DNA of 64,000 nt, taken from Kineobactrum sediminis (lineage in GTDB: Bacteria > Pseudomonadota > Gammaproteobacteria > Pseudomonadales > Halieaceae). Below, piece after piece: positions 53,904-63,839 of this stretch (positions within the stretch are counted from its first letter, which is position 1; each line of letters starts with the position of its first letter). The position numbers were made by a program, and so were the translations under genes. The notes beneath the pieces are model-generated. The model was not told the DNA's origin. It worked only from the letters and a program-made list of their open reading frames with translations, and searched no databases. The stretch spans positions 50,997 through 114,996 of the forward strand of contig NZ_PKLZ01000014.1 of NCBI RefSeq assembly GCF_002868715.1. The letters are read 5' to 3'.

Positions 53904-55286
53904 TCATTTTTCCGTTCTGTCTGGTGTATCGAGCGGAAAATCGAGCTTCTTCCATGCCGTAATGCCACCAAGCATGTTGTGTACATGCATGAAACCGCGG
54001 CGTTTGAGGATGCTCGCGGCAACGCCCGCGCGATGTCCGACACTGCAGTACACGACGATCTCGCTGTCTTTGGGAAGCTGTGGCAGATTCTGCTCCAGGT
54101 AACCGAAAAAGCGGTGAATCGCTCCCGGAATACATCCCTCATTCCACTCGTACTCATCTCGAACGTCGAGTAGGTGAACCTGCTCCTGCTGCATCCGGTC
54201 CGCGGTCTCAACAGCGCTTGTCGTGCCGAGCATTGCGATCGGCAGCCCCTGCTCGCGCCAGGTCTCCAACCCACCTACGAGGACACCTTCCACCGTATCA
54301 ATGCCTATGCGCGCGAGCGATGTCACTGCCTGCTCCATGTCTTCGGGGCTTTCCACAACGAGAAAGATGCGAGTACTTTCACTCGCGATCCAACCGGCGA
54401 CGGCCGGTATGCCATCAAGCCAGATGTTGTAGGACAACGGGATATGTGCGCCCGCAAAAGCTTCCGGGGATCGAATATCAATCACCAGCCCCTCCTTCAT
54501 GCGGCTCTGGAAATCCCCAGGCTTAAGCACCTGGAGTGTCGACAGTGGGAGCGGCCGGCCGGGCAGCAGGTTCACCTTTTCCATATGTCGGAAATATGGC
54601 GGGCGCCCCATCTTTTCCGCGAGCTTATGGTCACGGAATTCGTTGCGGCTTTTTATGAAGACGGCGTTGCTTCCTTTTTCGATGCCCAGCGTGGACTCAT
54701 CACGGGCGGAAATATTGCCGCCGCATGCAGAGCCCGAACCATGCGCCGGATAGAGCAGCGTCTGGTCGCCCAGCGGGGCGATTCTGTCGTGAACGGAGTC
54801 ATACAGGATGCCGGCGTTCTCACCCGTCTTTTCCGGATCGGGCAGATCGGTGCGTCCGGTATCGCCGACGAACAGGGCATCGCCGGTGAACGCACCCCAG
54901 CATTTGTCGCCGGCATCCTCAACATAAACCGCGTAAGTGACGCTCTCCGGCGTGTGGCCCGGGGTCTCGAGCGCGATAAAACGGGTTGTTCCCACCTTGA
55001 GCTCTTCGCCATCCTTCAGCTTGATATCAGTGTGCCCAAAAAGTTCATGACAACCGCTGACGATTTTCGCTCCGGTCATCTCCGCAAGCGGGGCGGAGCC
55101 GAACTCGAAATCCTCCTGCCGATGTGTCTCCAGGATGTAAGCGATCGAGAGCTCGTTTATATGCGCCAGATGCAGATATTCGTCTACATCGCGCCTTGGA
55201 TCTATCACGACGGCAAGGCCTTGCCCACAACCCAGAATGTATGAGTTGTGACCCAGACCCGGGGTCTTCAAACGCTGAAAAAACAT
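53904..55286 (-). CDS. Metallo-beta-lactamase/rhodanese fusion protein
   Basis: 460 residues from the ATG at 55286, which has GGAGAAGGG upstream; a longer frame exists. Residues 1-~250 are a metallo-beta-lactamase fold of the persulfide dioxygenase/ETHE1-like kind, with metal motif THRQED where HxHxDH is usual, PGHTPESV and the GDALFVGDTGRTDL block. Two rhodanese domains follow: the first (~260-345, LVIDIRSPEAFAGAHIPLSY) has no Cys in its loop and is probably inactive; the second (~360-455, LLDVRDEYEWNEGCIPGAIH) has Cys in VVYCSVGHRAG. It likely acts on persulfide or sulfane sulfur; iron-dependent activity is plausible but unproven. Confidence 0.86.
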   Translation of the reverse strand: MFFQRLKTPGLGHNSYILGCGQGLAVVIDPRRDVDEYLHLAHINELSIAYILETHRQEDFEFGSAPLAEMTGAKIVSGCHELFGHTDIKLKDGEELKVGTTRFIALETPGHTPESVTYAVYVEDAGDKCWGAFTGDALFVGDTGRTDLPDPEKTGENAGILYDSVHDRIAPLGDQTLLYPAHGSGSACGGNISARDESTLGIEKGSNAVFIKSRNEFRDHKLAEKMGRPPYFRHMEKVNLLPGRPLPLSTLQVLKPGDFQSRMKEGLVIDIRSPEAFAGAHIPLSYNIWLDGIPAVAGWIASESTRIFLVVESPEDMEQAVTSLARIGIDTVEGVLVGGLETWREQGLPIAMLGTTSAVETADRMQQEQVHLLDVRDEYEWNEGCIPGAIHRFFGYLEQNLPQLPKDSEIVVYCSVGHRAGVAASILKRRGFMHVHNMLGGITAWKKLDFPLDTPDRTEK

Positions 55287-55370
55287 GGCCCTTCTCCAGT
55301 GGTGGGATTCCCCGTTACCTTCGCCAGTATAGACCACCATCGCGAAGGGCACGGTCCTTTCACGGTATGC

Positions 55371-55448
55371 TCAGGCCTCAGTGACCGTGTCCCGGTAGGC
55401 GTGCCAGGTGGCATGGCCCAACAGTGGCAATACGACGATCATGCCCAT
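55371..55448 (-). pseudogene. Remnant of a DUF2189 membrane protein gene (last 25 codons)
   Basis: A short open stretch reads MGMIVVLPLLGHATWHAYRD then TVTEA and a stop. The GHATWHAYRD motif is typical of the C terminus of DUF2189 proteins. Upstream of this the frame does not continue in a DUF2189-like way, so most of the gene is gone. It lies directly upstream of the metallo-beta-lactamase/rhodanese gene on the same strand. Confidence 0.65.
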
Positions 55449-55582
55449 CCTGTACTTATTAAGTAGAGTAGCCGTTTTTCCAAAAGTTTCGCGGCGTAAA
55501 CCGATTCCGGGTTGCAGGGCCAATCAAGCCCTGGCGCACCGTTATTCCGCTCAATCCTGACCTCTCGACTCCCATGGGTCCA

Positions 55583-55588
55583 TATAAT
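55583..55588 (+). promoter_or_regulatory. Candidate promoter -10 upstream of ilvD
   Basis: TATAAT occurs about 100 bases before the GTG start of ilvD, in the ~240-base gap that otherwise shows no gene. A convincing -35 is not visible. The leader contains GCTGCC and GGCAGC arms around 55620-55650 that could pair. Confidence 0.35.
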
Positions 55589-55691
55589 GTGAACAGGTCC
55601 GAATCTGCGATACTATTCACGCTGCCACGCATGAGACTGGAATAGCGGCAGCATCGTATAACCATCATTAAACCCGGAGGCCAGCATTACT

Positions 55692-57365
55692 GTGAAAGAC
55701 ACGCGCACCTACTCATCCCTCGTTGTGGATGGCATTGAAAAAGCCCCTGCTCGCGCCATGCTGCGCGCGGTCGGCTTTACCGACGAGGATTTCCGCAAGC
55801 CGCAGATCGGTATTGCCTCTACCTGGAGCATGGTGACTCCCTGCAACATGCACATCAATGCACTTGCAGACGAAGCCTGCGCCGGCACGGACGCGGCGGG
55901 TGCCAAGGGCGTGATTTTCAACACCATCACGATTTCCGACGGCATTGCCAATGGCACGGAAGGCATGAAGTACTCGCTGGTCTCGCGGGAAATTATCGCC
56001 GACTCGATAGAAGCGGTGGTTGGTTGCCAGGGATTTGACGGCGTGGTGGCAATAGGCGGCTGCGACAAGAACATGCCGGGCTGCATGATCGGCATTGCCA
56101 GGCTGAATCGACCTGCGATATTTGTTTATGGAGGTACCATTCAACCCGGCGCAAACCATACCGATATCATCTCGGTCTTCGAGGCCGTGGGCCAACACGC
56201 GCGTGGTGACGCAAGCCTGCTGGAAGTAAAGCAAATTGAAGAAACGGCGATTCCCGGACCCGGTTCCTGCGGCGGCATGTACACTGCCAACACAATGGCT
56301 TCTGCCATCGAGGCCCTGGGGATGAGCCTGCCCAACAGCTCCGCACAGGAGGCGATATCCAATTCCAAGGCCGAGGACTGCCATCGAGCGGGAGCCGCTG
56401 TGCTGGCCCTGCTGGAGCGTGACATCAAACCCTCTGATATCATGACGCGGGAGGCTTTTGAGAATGCCATTACCACGGTTATCGCTTTGGGCGGTTCCAC
56501 TAACGCGGTGCTGCACCTCCTGGCCATGGCGCATGCGACACAAGTGGAACTGACGCTCGATGATTTCGTGCGTGTTGGGGCGAAAGTGCCTGTGCTTGCG
56601 GATCTGCGGCCCAGCGGTCAGTACATGATGTCGGAATTGATCGCGATTGGTGGCATTCAGCCCCTAATGAAGATGTTACTGGATCGAGGGTTACTGCACG
56701 GCGACTGCCTTACCGTGACCGGCAACACGCTCGCCGAAAACCTGGCGGACGTGGCACCCTATCCGGAGTCACAGGATATCATTCGCGCCTTTGACAACCC
56801 GATCAAGCGCAACAGCCACCTGGCGATTCTTCGCGGCAATCTGGCGCCCGATGGCGCGGTGGCGAAGATCACCGGCAAGGAAGGCCTGCGTTTTTCTGGA
56901 ACTGCGCGTGTGTTCCATTCGGAAGAGGAAGCCTTGCAGGCCATTCTCGACGGTCGCGTGGTAAAGGGGGATGTCGTAGTGATTCGCTATGAGGGACCTC
57001 GCGGCGGGCCGGGTATGCGCGAAATGTTAAGTCCCACATCGGCGCTGATGGGCAAAGGACTTGGCTCCGATGTGGCGCTGATAACCGATGGGCGTTTCTC
57101 CGGCGGCAGCCACGGGTTTGTGGTGGGGCATATCACCCCGGAAGCGAGTGAGGGGGGGCCGCTCGCCATTGTTGAGGACGGCGACGAGATCGTGATTGAT
57201 GCCGAAACTTCGCAGATTGAGGTAAAGTTGAGTGCCGGCGAGATTGCCGCGCGCCTTGCCCAATGGCAACGACCAGCACCGCGCTACACACGTGGCCTAC
57301 TGGCGAAATTCGCAAAAACGGTGGCGTCGGCATCGGAAGGCGCAGTCACTGACAAATACCTTTAA
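55692..57365 (+). CDS. ilvD: Dihydroxy-acid dehydratase
   Basis: 557 residues starting at a GTG preceded by CCGGAGG about 11 bases away. It carries the Fe-S and Mg ligand motifs: [16 protein letters not shown] and [12 protein letters not shown], plus [20 protein letters not shown] near the C terminus. It removes water from dihydroxy acids in the branched-chain amino acid pathway. Short-form (about 557) IlvD differs from the ~610-residue E. coli enzyme. The next gene follows 10 bases later. Confidence 0.95.
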   Translation: MKDTRTYSSLVVDGIEKAPARAMLRAVGFTDEDFRKPQIGIASTWSMVTPCNMHINALADEACAGTDAAGAKGVIFNTITISDGIANGTEGMKYSLVSREIIADSIEAVVGCQGFDGVVAIGGCDKNMPGCMIGIARLNRPAIFVYGGTIQPGANHTDIISVFEAVGQHARGDASLLEVKQIEETAIPGPGSCGGMYTANTMASAIEALGMSLPNSSAQEAISNSKAEDCHRAGAAVLALLERDIKPSDIMTREAFENAITTVIALGGSTNAVLHLLAMAHATQVELTLDDFVRVGAKVPVLADLRPSGQYMMSELIAIGGIQPLMKMLLDRGLLHGDCLTVTGNTLAENLADVAPYPESQDIIRAFDNPIKRNSHLAILRGNLAPDGAVAKITGKEGLRFSGTARVFHSEEEALQAILDGRVVKGDVVVIRYEGPRGGPGMREMLSPTSALMGKGLGSDVALITDGRFSGGSHGFVVGHITPEASEGGPLAIVEDGDEIVIDAETSQIEVKLSAGEIAARLAQWQRPAPRYTRGLLAKFAKTVASASEGAVTDKYL

Positions 57366-57375
57366 GGAAAACTGC

Positions 57376-57666
57376 ATGGAAAATGAGGTAGATACGCGGA
57401 GTTACCGACTGATCAGTGGGATATTCCATCCTGACGAGGCCACCCAGCTGCTAATGACGCTGATAGAGGACAAGATCAGTTTTCACCAGCGCAAAGACTG
57501 GAGCCGTCGGGAGCGGTTTGGTGAAACCGATACGGAGGGCGTCAAGCGTATCGGTGAACTGCGCCAAACCAAGGCGGATCTGGCGGCTGTTATTAAAGAA
57601 GCCGCAGCTGCCGGCATGAAACTCACCATCAATGGTAATATTGAAATCACCCTGACGCCGGAGTAA
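57376..57666 (+). CDS. Small hypothetical protein after ilvD
   Basis: 96 residues from the ATG at 57376 with AAGGAAA before it. The sequence is charged and helical (IFHPDEATQLLMTLIEDKIS, RRERFGETDTEGVKRIGELR), with a C-terminal beta-like end (LTINGNIEITLTPE). No signal or membrane segment. I recognise no family. It is probably in the ilvD transcript. Confidence 0.7.
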   Translation: MENEVDTRSYRLISGIFHPDEATQLLMTLIEDKISFHQRKDWSRRERFGETDTEGVKRIGELRQTKADLAAVIKEAAAAGMKLTINGNIEITLTPE

Positions 57667-57796
57667 GCGGCGGCAATACGCGGTCCTGCTGCGCAGGCCG
57701 CGCCCCAAGCCCGGCACTGCCAGGCATGCTATACTGCCGCCTTCGCGACCTGCAGTCGCAGGCCCGCAGCACCCCGCAACACCGCCCGGAACCCGC

Positions 57797-58990
57797 ATGA
57801 CCCACTCCCAACATACGCCCCTGGCGATCATATTTGCCCTTGGTTTCACCATGATGCTCGGGCCCTTTGCCATCGATACCTACCTGCCCGCGTTTCCGGA
57901 CATCGCCGCCGACCTGGGCGTTGACATCAACGTTGTGTCCCTGACCATTTCCATTTACATGTTTGCCATTGCCCTGGGGCAACTGGTGGGCGGGGCCCTG
58001 TCCGACCGCTTTGGGCGCCGCCGGGTGCTGGTCACTGGCCTTTTGCTGTTTGCCGGCGCCAGCTTTTTCCTGTCCCAGGCGCAGACGATTGAATCGTTAC
58101 TGCTGGGCCGGGTCATACAGGCCATTGGCGGCGGCTTCACGGCGGTGTCCATACCGGCCCTGGTGCGCGACCGGGTCAATGGCCTCCAGGCCGCCAAGCT
58201 GTTTTCGATGATTGGCCTGGTCGCTATCGTGGCGCCCGCGATCGCCCCTTCCATCGGCACCCTGCTGCTGCGTTTCGGGGACTGGGGAATCGTCTTTGCC
58301 TTCCTCGGGATCTACGCCCTGTGCCTGTTGCCGCTGCTGTCGGTGACAGTATTCAAGGGACCGCGTCGGCCGCCCGCTGGTCCCGGCGGCATCAGCATGT
58401 TAAAGCGTTATCTGGAGGTGCTGCGCGAACATCGTGCGCTGCCGCATATCGGTTGGCAGGCTGCGGGCTTTGGCGGCCTGATCATCTTCGTGACCTGGTC
58501 CGCTTTTATCTACCAGCTTCACTATGAGCAATCCCGCGATGCCTTCGCCCTGCTATTCGCCTGCAATATTGTCACCATGTTTTGCTGCAACCTGCTGAAC
58601 CGGATGCTGCTAAACCGACTGACTTCGCTGCAGATCCTGCGCGGGGCAACGGTCGCACAGGCCGTGGCCGCGATCTGGCTGGTGGGTGTCGCCCTGCTGG
58701 ATGGTTCGGTTTTCACTTTTTTACCGGGCATGATGCTCTACGCGGGCGCCCTGGGCGCTATAAGCCCCAATAACCAGGCCAGTTTCCTGGAGTATTTCCC
58801 GAATAGCAGCGGTTCAGCGGCTGCCCTGATGGGGACGGCCACCTTCGCTTTAGGGGGTATTGCCAGCGGGCTCAGCACATTGCTGCCACAGACCCTGCCG
58901 GCCGTGACCCTGTGCATGCTGGCCTGCTCACTGGCGGCACTGGGCTTCATGGCGCTGCGCGGGACCCGGAACCATGCCACGCAGCCCTAA
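57797..58990 (+). CDS. Bcr/CflA-type MFS transporter
   Basis: 397 residues with twelve membrane segments. The MFS loop motif is GGALSDRFGRRRVLVTGLLL and the N terminus carries FAIDTYLPAFPDIAADLGV, a Bcr/CflA hallmark; GRVIQAIGGGFTAVSIPALV follows. Such transporters pump out drugs or small metabolites by proton exchange. The substrate cannot be read from the sequence. Confidence 0.92.
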   Translation: MTHSQHTPLAIIFALGFTMMLGPFAIDTYLPAFPDIAADLGVDINVVSLTISIYMFAIALGQLVGGALSDRFGRRRVLVTGLLLFAGASFFLSQAQTIESLLLGRVIQAIGGGFTAVSIPALVRDRVNGLQAAKLFSMIGLVAIVAPAIAPSIGTLLLRFGDWGIVFAFLGIYALCLLPLLSVTVFKGPRRPPAGPGGISMLKRYLEVLREHRALPHIGWQAAGFGGLIIFVTWSAFIYQLHYEQSRDAFALLFACNIVTMFCCNLLNRMLLNRLTSLQILRGATVAQAVAAIWLVGVALLDGSVFTFLPGMMLYAGALGAISPNNQASFLEYFPNSSGSAAALMGTATFALGGIASGLSTLLPQTLPAVTLCMLACSLAALGFMALRGTRNHATQP

Positions 58991-59103
58991 TGTGGCTTCC
59001 GTTGTCTTCTCCTGTTTTTAAGGTAGACTCCCAGCCAGCATAACCGACCACAAAACCAGTGGCCGGCGCTGTACATTTTTTCGCAGTGGTCGAATCGAGA
59101 GAC

Positions 59104-60351
59104 ATGGACAAAGAGCGCTTCCTGGGCAACATCTACATCCACCTACCCTGCCACGTGACTGACGCCGGCTCAGCAAGGGTACTGGAGGCCCTGAAAGCAG
59201 AGCGGCAGAGCGGGTTCCCTGCCACTTTCATGGCGGAAATGGAAGCTCGTTTCGCCTCGGAGATTTCCAACCAGATGAAAAAGGAGTTGCGTCGGGCCTG
59301 TATCGGCGAATTCCAGTTCGTGTGCCACGACCACGAGGAAACCTGCAATACCGAGCAGATCGTCCGCCCCGGCGTTGTCTTCATCGCGCTTCACCCTCAC
59401 ACCGGCCTGGCCGTGGTCACGATTGTATTCCATGGCGTGGAACTCCCCGCTTCGCAGCTTCTCGACCAGGTATCGAAAGAAGAAATCCTCTGTCGCCGCG
59501 CCGGCGCTGTGTCTGAACCCGGCAACTTCGAGATATTGTTAAGAGAGGAATACGGCCTGATCAAGACCGGCACCAGCCGGGTGTGTCTGTCTGCCACCCA
59601 GGAAAACAAGCCCCAGGACGATGTGGCCCGCTACTATTTGGCCGGCGAGACCTACCGCTCAGAGAATATGGGAGCAGCCCTCAAACCGGGAGCGTTCCTT
59701 GAACAAATCGGTCAGGACGTGGCGCAGTATGACAGCAGTGAAATCTACGTTGGCAAAAACAATATTCTGCGCATCGACACGCGCGCCAACAACAGTGCTG
59801 AAATACCCGCAGTCTTCTCCGACGCGGCGCTGCTGTTTATCATTGAGCTCATCGTGTTCCAGGATGCAGCGGTTTCACGCACCAACACCAAGGTCGTACA
59901 GAAGATCGGGCACGAAGACCGGGTCCCGATGAAGTTTCTCGAAGACTGCAGCAACGAGTTCGGACGCACCATGGCTTTCTGGAACATTCGCGTGTTCCGC
60001 TTCATCACCGCCCAGACCCTCGCAGACATCATCGCCGTGCGCTTCGAGACCCGGGCCGACCTCGCCGCCTACCGGGAGAACCAGCAATTTCTCGAGCATA
60101 AGATCAACATCCGCTATGCGCTGGCCACCGAGGCAGAGAATCGGGTCCTTAACACCATCGCGGTGCTGCTGTTCGTTTTCGAGGCCCTGCCCGCGTTCTA
60201 CCGGGCCGGCCTGATGGCGCTGTCGCAGTCACCTATGGCGCCGGAACAGATCCTGGCGGGCACCAGTTCCTCCGGGCTGGTAGCTATCATGCTGGTCATC
60301 CTGATCCGGTTTCTCAGAACCCGCAAGTCGGGGACTGCCACGGCGAAATGA
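59104..60351 (+). CDS. Unrecognised protein with C-terminal membrane segments
   Basis: 415 residues from the ATG at 59104; a GTG at 59059 would add 15. The N-terminal ~330 residues are soluble, mixed alpha/beta, with several Cys (PCHV, ACIGEF, FVCHDHEETC). Toward the end are one or two hydrophobic stretches (VLNTIAVLLFVFEALPAFY and SSGLVAIMLVILIRFL), then a basic tail. The soluble-then-membrane layout recalls RMD1/YagE-like proteins, but I cannot place it. It overlaps the next gene by ATGA, so the two probably act together. Confidence 0.6.
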   Translation: MDKERFLGNIYIHLPCHVTDAGSARVLEALKAERQSGFPATFMAEMEARFASEISNQMKKELRRACIGEFQFVCHDHEETCNTEQIVRPGVVFIALHPHTGLAVVTIVFHGVELPASQLLDQVSKEEILCRRAGAVSEPGNFEILLREEYGLIKTGTSRVCLSATQENKPQDDVARYYLAGETYRSENMGAALKPGAFLEQIGQDVAQYDSSEIYVGKNNILRIDTRANNSAEIPAVFSDAALLFIIELIVFQDAAVSRTNTKVVQKIGHEDRVPMKFLEDCSNEFGRTMAFWNIRVFRFITAQTLADIIAVRFETRADLAAYRENQQFLEHKINIRYALATEAENRVLNTIAVLLFVFEALPAFYRAGLMALSQSPMAPEQILAGTSSSGLVAIMLVILIRFLRTRKSGTATAK

Positions 60352-61280
60352 TGAAAGATACGGTAAACCGGCTTCACCACCAGTTCCAGCAGGGCACCCT
60401 GGGGACGGATGAGGTAAAGCGCCTGGCCCGTTGGGCGCTGACACACGCGGAAGCGCGCCACTACCAGCCGGAGTCATTGTTCAAATACACGCGTATTCGT
60501 TATCTTGCGTCGCGGCCTTCAAGCGGCACCGAAACGGTTCTGGACCTGTGGTGTGAAGTCCTGGAGGTAAGCAAGTGGTACTACCGCAGCGTCGAGTCAG
60601 CGCCTGCGCAGTGGTTGGCGTCGCTGGAGCACGCCCTCGTGGAAACTCATCCAGCCTGCGTGAGTTACGACAGCTATGACTACTTCCTGGCTCATGGCTG
60701 GACGGTGCACGACATGGTGCTTTCCTCCATCGAGCTTTCCACCGCCAACATCGGCAACTATGACGGCAGCTTCGAGGATATCGAGCACTGGGTCCGCCTG
60801 CGGGAGAAAAACCTGCCATTTTTCCTCGGCGTCACCTGCTGTGGCACGCTGGTGGGACAGTGGGCGCTGACCCTGCTGACCGGATCCGAATACCAGGCAC
60901 TCCTGTGCGGGACGCTTGAGGAAGACGAGATTGCCGGCGCCCGCTACACCGGACCCGGCGAATACATCGGCTACATCTCCACAACCACCTTGCACCGGGA
61001 TTTCCGGCGCCATCGTTTCCTGCGTGGGTTACTTGAGCATATTGCCGGACTGATGCGTTCCCAACTCACCCAGGGGGTCCGGTTCTTACATATCGGCGCC
61101 AATGCCTATACCGAGGCTGGTGTGCAGCTATGCCGTTTGTTCGGCCTGGAGTACGTGACGGAACACTGCTCCCAGGGACAGGTCTATGTCGGCGATGAAC
61201 GACAGATCCTGGATTCGCCCCTGCTGCGTCGCAACACGACCCTGCCCACTGGCTCCGGTCGCGACTCGTTAGCACTATAG
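60348..61280 (+). CDS. Unrecognised protein, possible GNAT-like C-terminal domain
   Basis: 310 residues. Residues ~205-285 resemble an acyl-CoA-dependent acetyltransferase region (YIGYISTTTLHRDFRRHRFL, then RFLHIGANAYTEAGVQLCRL and FGLEYV), where an R/Q-xx-G/R-like stretch is expected; it reads RRHRFLRGL. The first 200 residues have no known signature. There is no signal or membrane segment. Starts inside the previous stop (ATGA). Confidence 0.6.
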   Translation: MMKDTVNRLHHQFQQGTLGTDEVKRLARWALTHAEARHYQPESLFKYTRIRYLASRPSSGTETVLDLWCEVLEVSKWYYRSVESAPAQWLASLEHALVETHPACVSYDSYDYFLAHGWTVHDMVLSSIELSTANIGNYDGSFEDIEHWVRLREKNLPFFLGVTCCGTLVGQWALTLLTGSEYQALLCGTLEEDEIAGARYTGPGEYIGYISTTTLHRDFRRHRFLRGLLEHIAGLMRSQLTQGVRFLHIGANAYTEAGVQLCRLFGLEYVTEHCSQGQVYVGDERQILDSPLLRRNTTLPTGSGRDSLAL

Positions 61281-61313
61281 TTCCACCAATTGTCATACAA
61301 CGGAGAGCCAGCC

Positions 61314-62096
61314 TTGGACAACTCACCCGTACGAATAGAAGAAAACGGTCACGTCTGCACCATTATCCTGGACCGACCCGACAGGAAAAATGCGGTTGAC
61401 CGGCAAACGGCTGAGTTGCTACAGGCCGCGTTCGAGCAGTTTGAAGCCAACGAGTCACTGCGCGTTGCGGTGCTGTGGGGTGCCAACGGTACCTTCTGTG
61501 CCGGTGCGGACCTGACTGCCATGGGCGACCCACAGAGCCGAAATACAGTGGATCCCGAAGGCGAAGGTCCAGGCCCCATGGGCCCCACCAGGATGATGCT
61601 GAGCAAGCCCGTTATCGCTGCGATATCCGGTTACGCTGTCGCCGGTGGCCTGGAACTGGCCCTGCTCTGCGATCTCCGGGTGGCAGAAGAGTCGGCCGTT
61701 TTCGGGGTTTTCTGTCGTCGCTGGGGCGTGCCACTGATAGACGGAGGCACCGTTCGCCTGCCCCGTGTTGTGGGCCAGTCGCGCGCCCTGGACATGATCC
61801 TCACCGGTCGCCCCGTCGCTGCACAGGAGGCCCTGCAGATCGGGCTCGCCAATCGTGTGGTACCTGACGGCACCGCTCGGGAAGCCGCCGAAGAACTGGC
61901 CGCCCAGATCGCCGGGTTCCCCCAACACTGTATGCGAGCCGATCGCGCATCCGCCTATCAGCAGTGGGACCTGTCACTGGCAGACGCTCTTCAGAACGAA
62001 GGCAAACACGGTTACCCGATTGTCTTCGAAGAAGCGATCGCAGGAGCCGACCGGTTCACCAAAGGGGCCGGGCGACACGGCCGGTTCGATACCTGA
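61314..62096 (+). CDS. Enoyl-CoA hydratase/isomerase family protein (crotonase fold)
   Basis: 260 residues from a TTG at 61314 with CGGAGAG upstream; another TTG at 61290 lacks such a site. Oxyanion-hole residues are in GTFCAGADLTAMG and GYAVAGGLELALLCDL. The usual catalytic Glu region reads RRWGVPLIDGGTVRLPRVVG, so one of the two classical glutamates is not evident. It likely acts on a CoA ester. It is 15 bases from the acyl-CoA ligase gene and forms an operon with it. Confidence 0.88.
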   Translation: MDNSPVRIEENGHVCTIILDRPDRKNAVDRQTAELLQAAFEQFEANESLRVAVLWGANGTFCAGADLTAMGDPQSRNTVDPEGEGPGPMGPTRMMLSKPVIAAISGYAVAGGLELALLCDLRVAEESAVFGVFCRRWGVPLIDGGTVRLPRVVGQSRALDMILTGRPVAAQEALQIGLANRVVPDGTAREAAEELAAQIAGFPQHCMRADRASAYQQWDLSLADALQNEGKHGYPIVFEEAIAGADRFTKGAGRHGRFDT

Positions 62097-62111
62097 ATCA
62101 GGAGCACCCCA

Positions 62112-63632
62112 ATGACAACAACCTATCTTGACCTGATAAACCGTGGTGCAAAACAGTATCCGAACCGAACGGCCATCGTCTATGAAGACCAGGCCTTTAC
62201 CTTTCGGGACGTTGACCGTCTCAGCAGCCAGCTTGCACACGCCATGCATGAGGCTGGCGCGCGGCAGGGCGACCGCGTCGCGTTACTCCTCAATAACGGT
62301 CCCAATAGCGTCCCCCTGGACTTTGCCTGCGTCAAGGCCGGCCTCAACCGGGTTCCCCTGAATGCGAGGTTATCTGTCAATGAGCACGTAAAGATGCTCA
62401 GCGAGAGCGGGGCTCAACGAATCGTGTTCGGCGCGGACCTGGCTGAACATACCGCGGCGCTGAAGGCGGAGGTGCCCGAACTGCACTGTCATGGCCTGGA
62501 CAGCTCAATCGGGGGCGGCACGGACCTTCTGCGCAGTGCCCGGACCCAACCGGAATCGGCGCCGACTATTACGGTAAAGGATGATGATATCGTTCTGACC
62601 CTGTTTACCTCCGGCACCACCGGCACGCTCAAGGCAGCCCAGCACACCCAGGCATCCTACGCCGGCATCTGCAAGAATGTGCTGATGAACCTGATTAATG
62701 TAGAGCATGACGACGCCATGCTGCATGCGGCTTCCCTGATTCACGCCAGTGGGATTTTTGTATTGCCCTTCTGGTTACGGGGCGCCAGAACCGTCATCAT
62801 GAAAGCATTCGACCCAACCGCTTTCCTGGACCTGATCGCCAGAGAGCGGATTACCGCGATCAACATGGTACCCACCATGCTGCAGATGCTGCTGGGCCAT
62901 CCGGATTTTGAACAAACTGATGTATCTTCGCTGCGCCAGGTCATCTACGGCGCTTCCCCCATGCCCCGACCGGTCATTGAACAAGCCATGGCGGTATGGG
63001 GACGTGAACGGTTCTGGCAATACTACGGCCAGACCGAATGCCCGCTGACCATCACGGTGCTTCGGCCCGAAGATCATGAAGCTGACCTGTTGGGTTCCTG
63101 CGGCAAGCCCTGCGTTGATGTCGAGCTGCGGCTGATCGACGAAGCGGGCAATGAGGTGCCGCCAGGTGCGCCGGGCGAAATCGCGGTCAGGGCCCCCTCG
63201 ATGATGAAAGGTTACTACAATGCCGACCAGCTCAATGCCGAGATGTTTACCGACGACGGCTGGCTGCGTACCAGGGATATAGCAGTGATGGATGAGCGTG
63301 GCTTCCTGCATATGAAGGACCGCACTTCCGACATGATCATTACCGGCGGTTACAACGTTTATCCCCGCGAGGTCGAGGATGTACTGATGGAACATCCGGC
63401 GGTGGCCGAGTGCTCCGTCGTTGGTACCAAAGACGCAAAATGGATTGAGGCCGTCACCGCGGCGATCGCCCTGAAACCCGGCCAGCAGGCGACCGAAGCG
63501 GAACTGATCGAGTTTGTCAGTGGGCGACTGGCCTCCTACAAAAAACCCCGCAAAATCGTCTTTCTGGACAGTGTACCCAAAACAGCTGTCGGCAAGCTGA
63601 ACCGCAAAGCGTTGCGGGACCTGCTGGCCTGA
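62112..63632 (+). CDS. Acyl-CoA synthetase/ligase, AMP-binding
   Basis: 506 residues of the ANL superfamily. P-loop LFTSGTTGTLKAAQ (the Pro before Lys is replaced by Leu), YYGQTECPLT, GWLRTRDIAVMDERG and the C-terminal lysine motif PKTAVGKLNRKALR. It activates an unknown carboxylic acid to a CoA ester through an acyl-AMP intermediate. Ribosome site AGGAG lies before the ATG. With the crotonase-like gene it belongs to a breakdown pathway whose other parts lie outside the window. Confidence 0.92.
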   Translation: MTTTYLDLINRGAKQYPNRTAIVYEDQAFTFRDVDRLSSQLAHAMHEAGARQGDRVALLLNNGPNSVPLDFACVKAGLNRVPLNARLSVNEHVKMLSESGAQRIVFGADLAEHTAALKAEVPELHCHGLDSSIGGGTDLLRSARTQPESAPTITVKDDDIVLTLFTSGTTGTLKAAQHTQASYAGICKNVLMNLINVEHDDAMLHAASLIHASGIFVLPFWLRGARTVIMKAFDPTAFLDLIARERITAINMVPTMLQMLLGHPDFEQTDVSSLRQVIYGASPMPRPVIEQAMAVWGRERFWQYYGQTECPLTITVLRPEDHEADLLGSCGKPCVDVELRLIDEAGNEVPPGAPGEIAVRAPSMMKGYYNADQLNAEMFTDDGWLRTRDIAVMDERGFLHMKDRTSDMIITGGYNVYPREVEDVLMEHPAVAECSVVGTKDAKWIEAVTAAIALKPGQQATEAELIEFVSGRLASYKKPRKIVFLDSVPKTAVGKLNRKALRDLLA

Positions 63633-63839
63633 TACAGGCCACGTCGGCGAGGTGCACAGGTGGGGTTGGCGTTAAGCTGGCCGGATGTCCATCCGGGCTC
63701 AAGGCTCATCGATAAAATTTCCGGCACACTCCGTTATTCGATCCTATACTCAAAAAGCGAGTGTATAGATCTTGCAGAACTTGGGGTTTCCACACTCAGA
63801 GAATGCTTCTTTCAAAAAACTTGAAGAAGGGGAATTCCT

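Noticed and set aside
54174..55244. 356-codon open frame antisense to the metallo-beta-lactamase/rhodanese gene
   Set aside because: Shadow frame; the opposite strand encodes complete known domains.
63681..63696. CCGGATG-TC-CATCCGG inverted repeat after the acyl-CoA ligase gene
   Set aside because: The two-base loop is too short for a stable hairpin and there is no T run. It may be a protein-binding palindrome, but nothing supports that.
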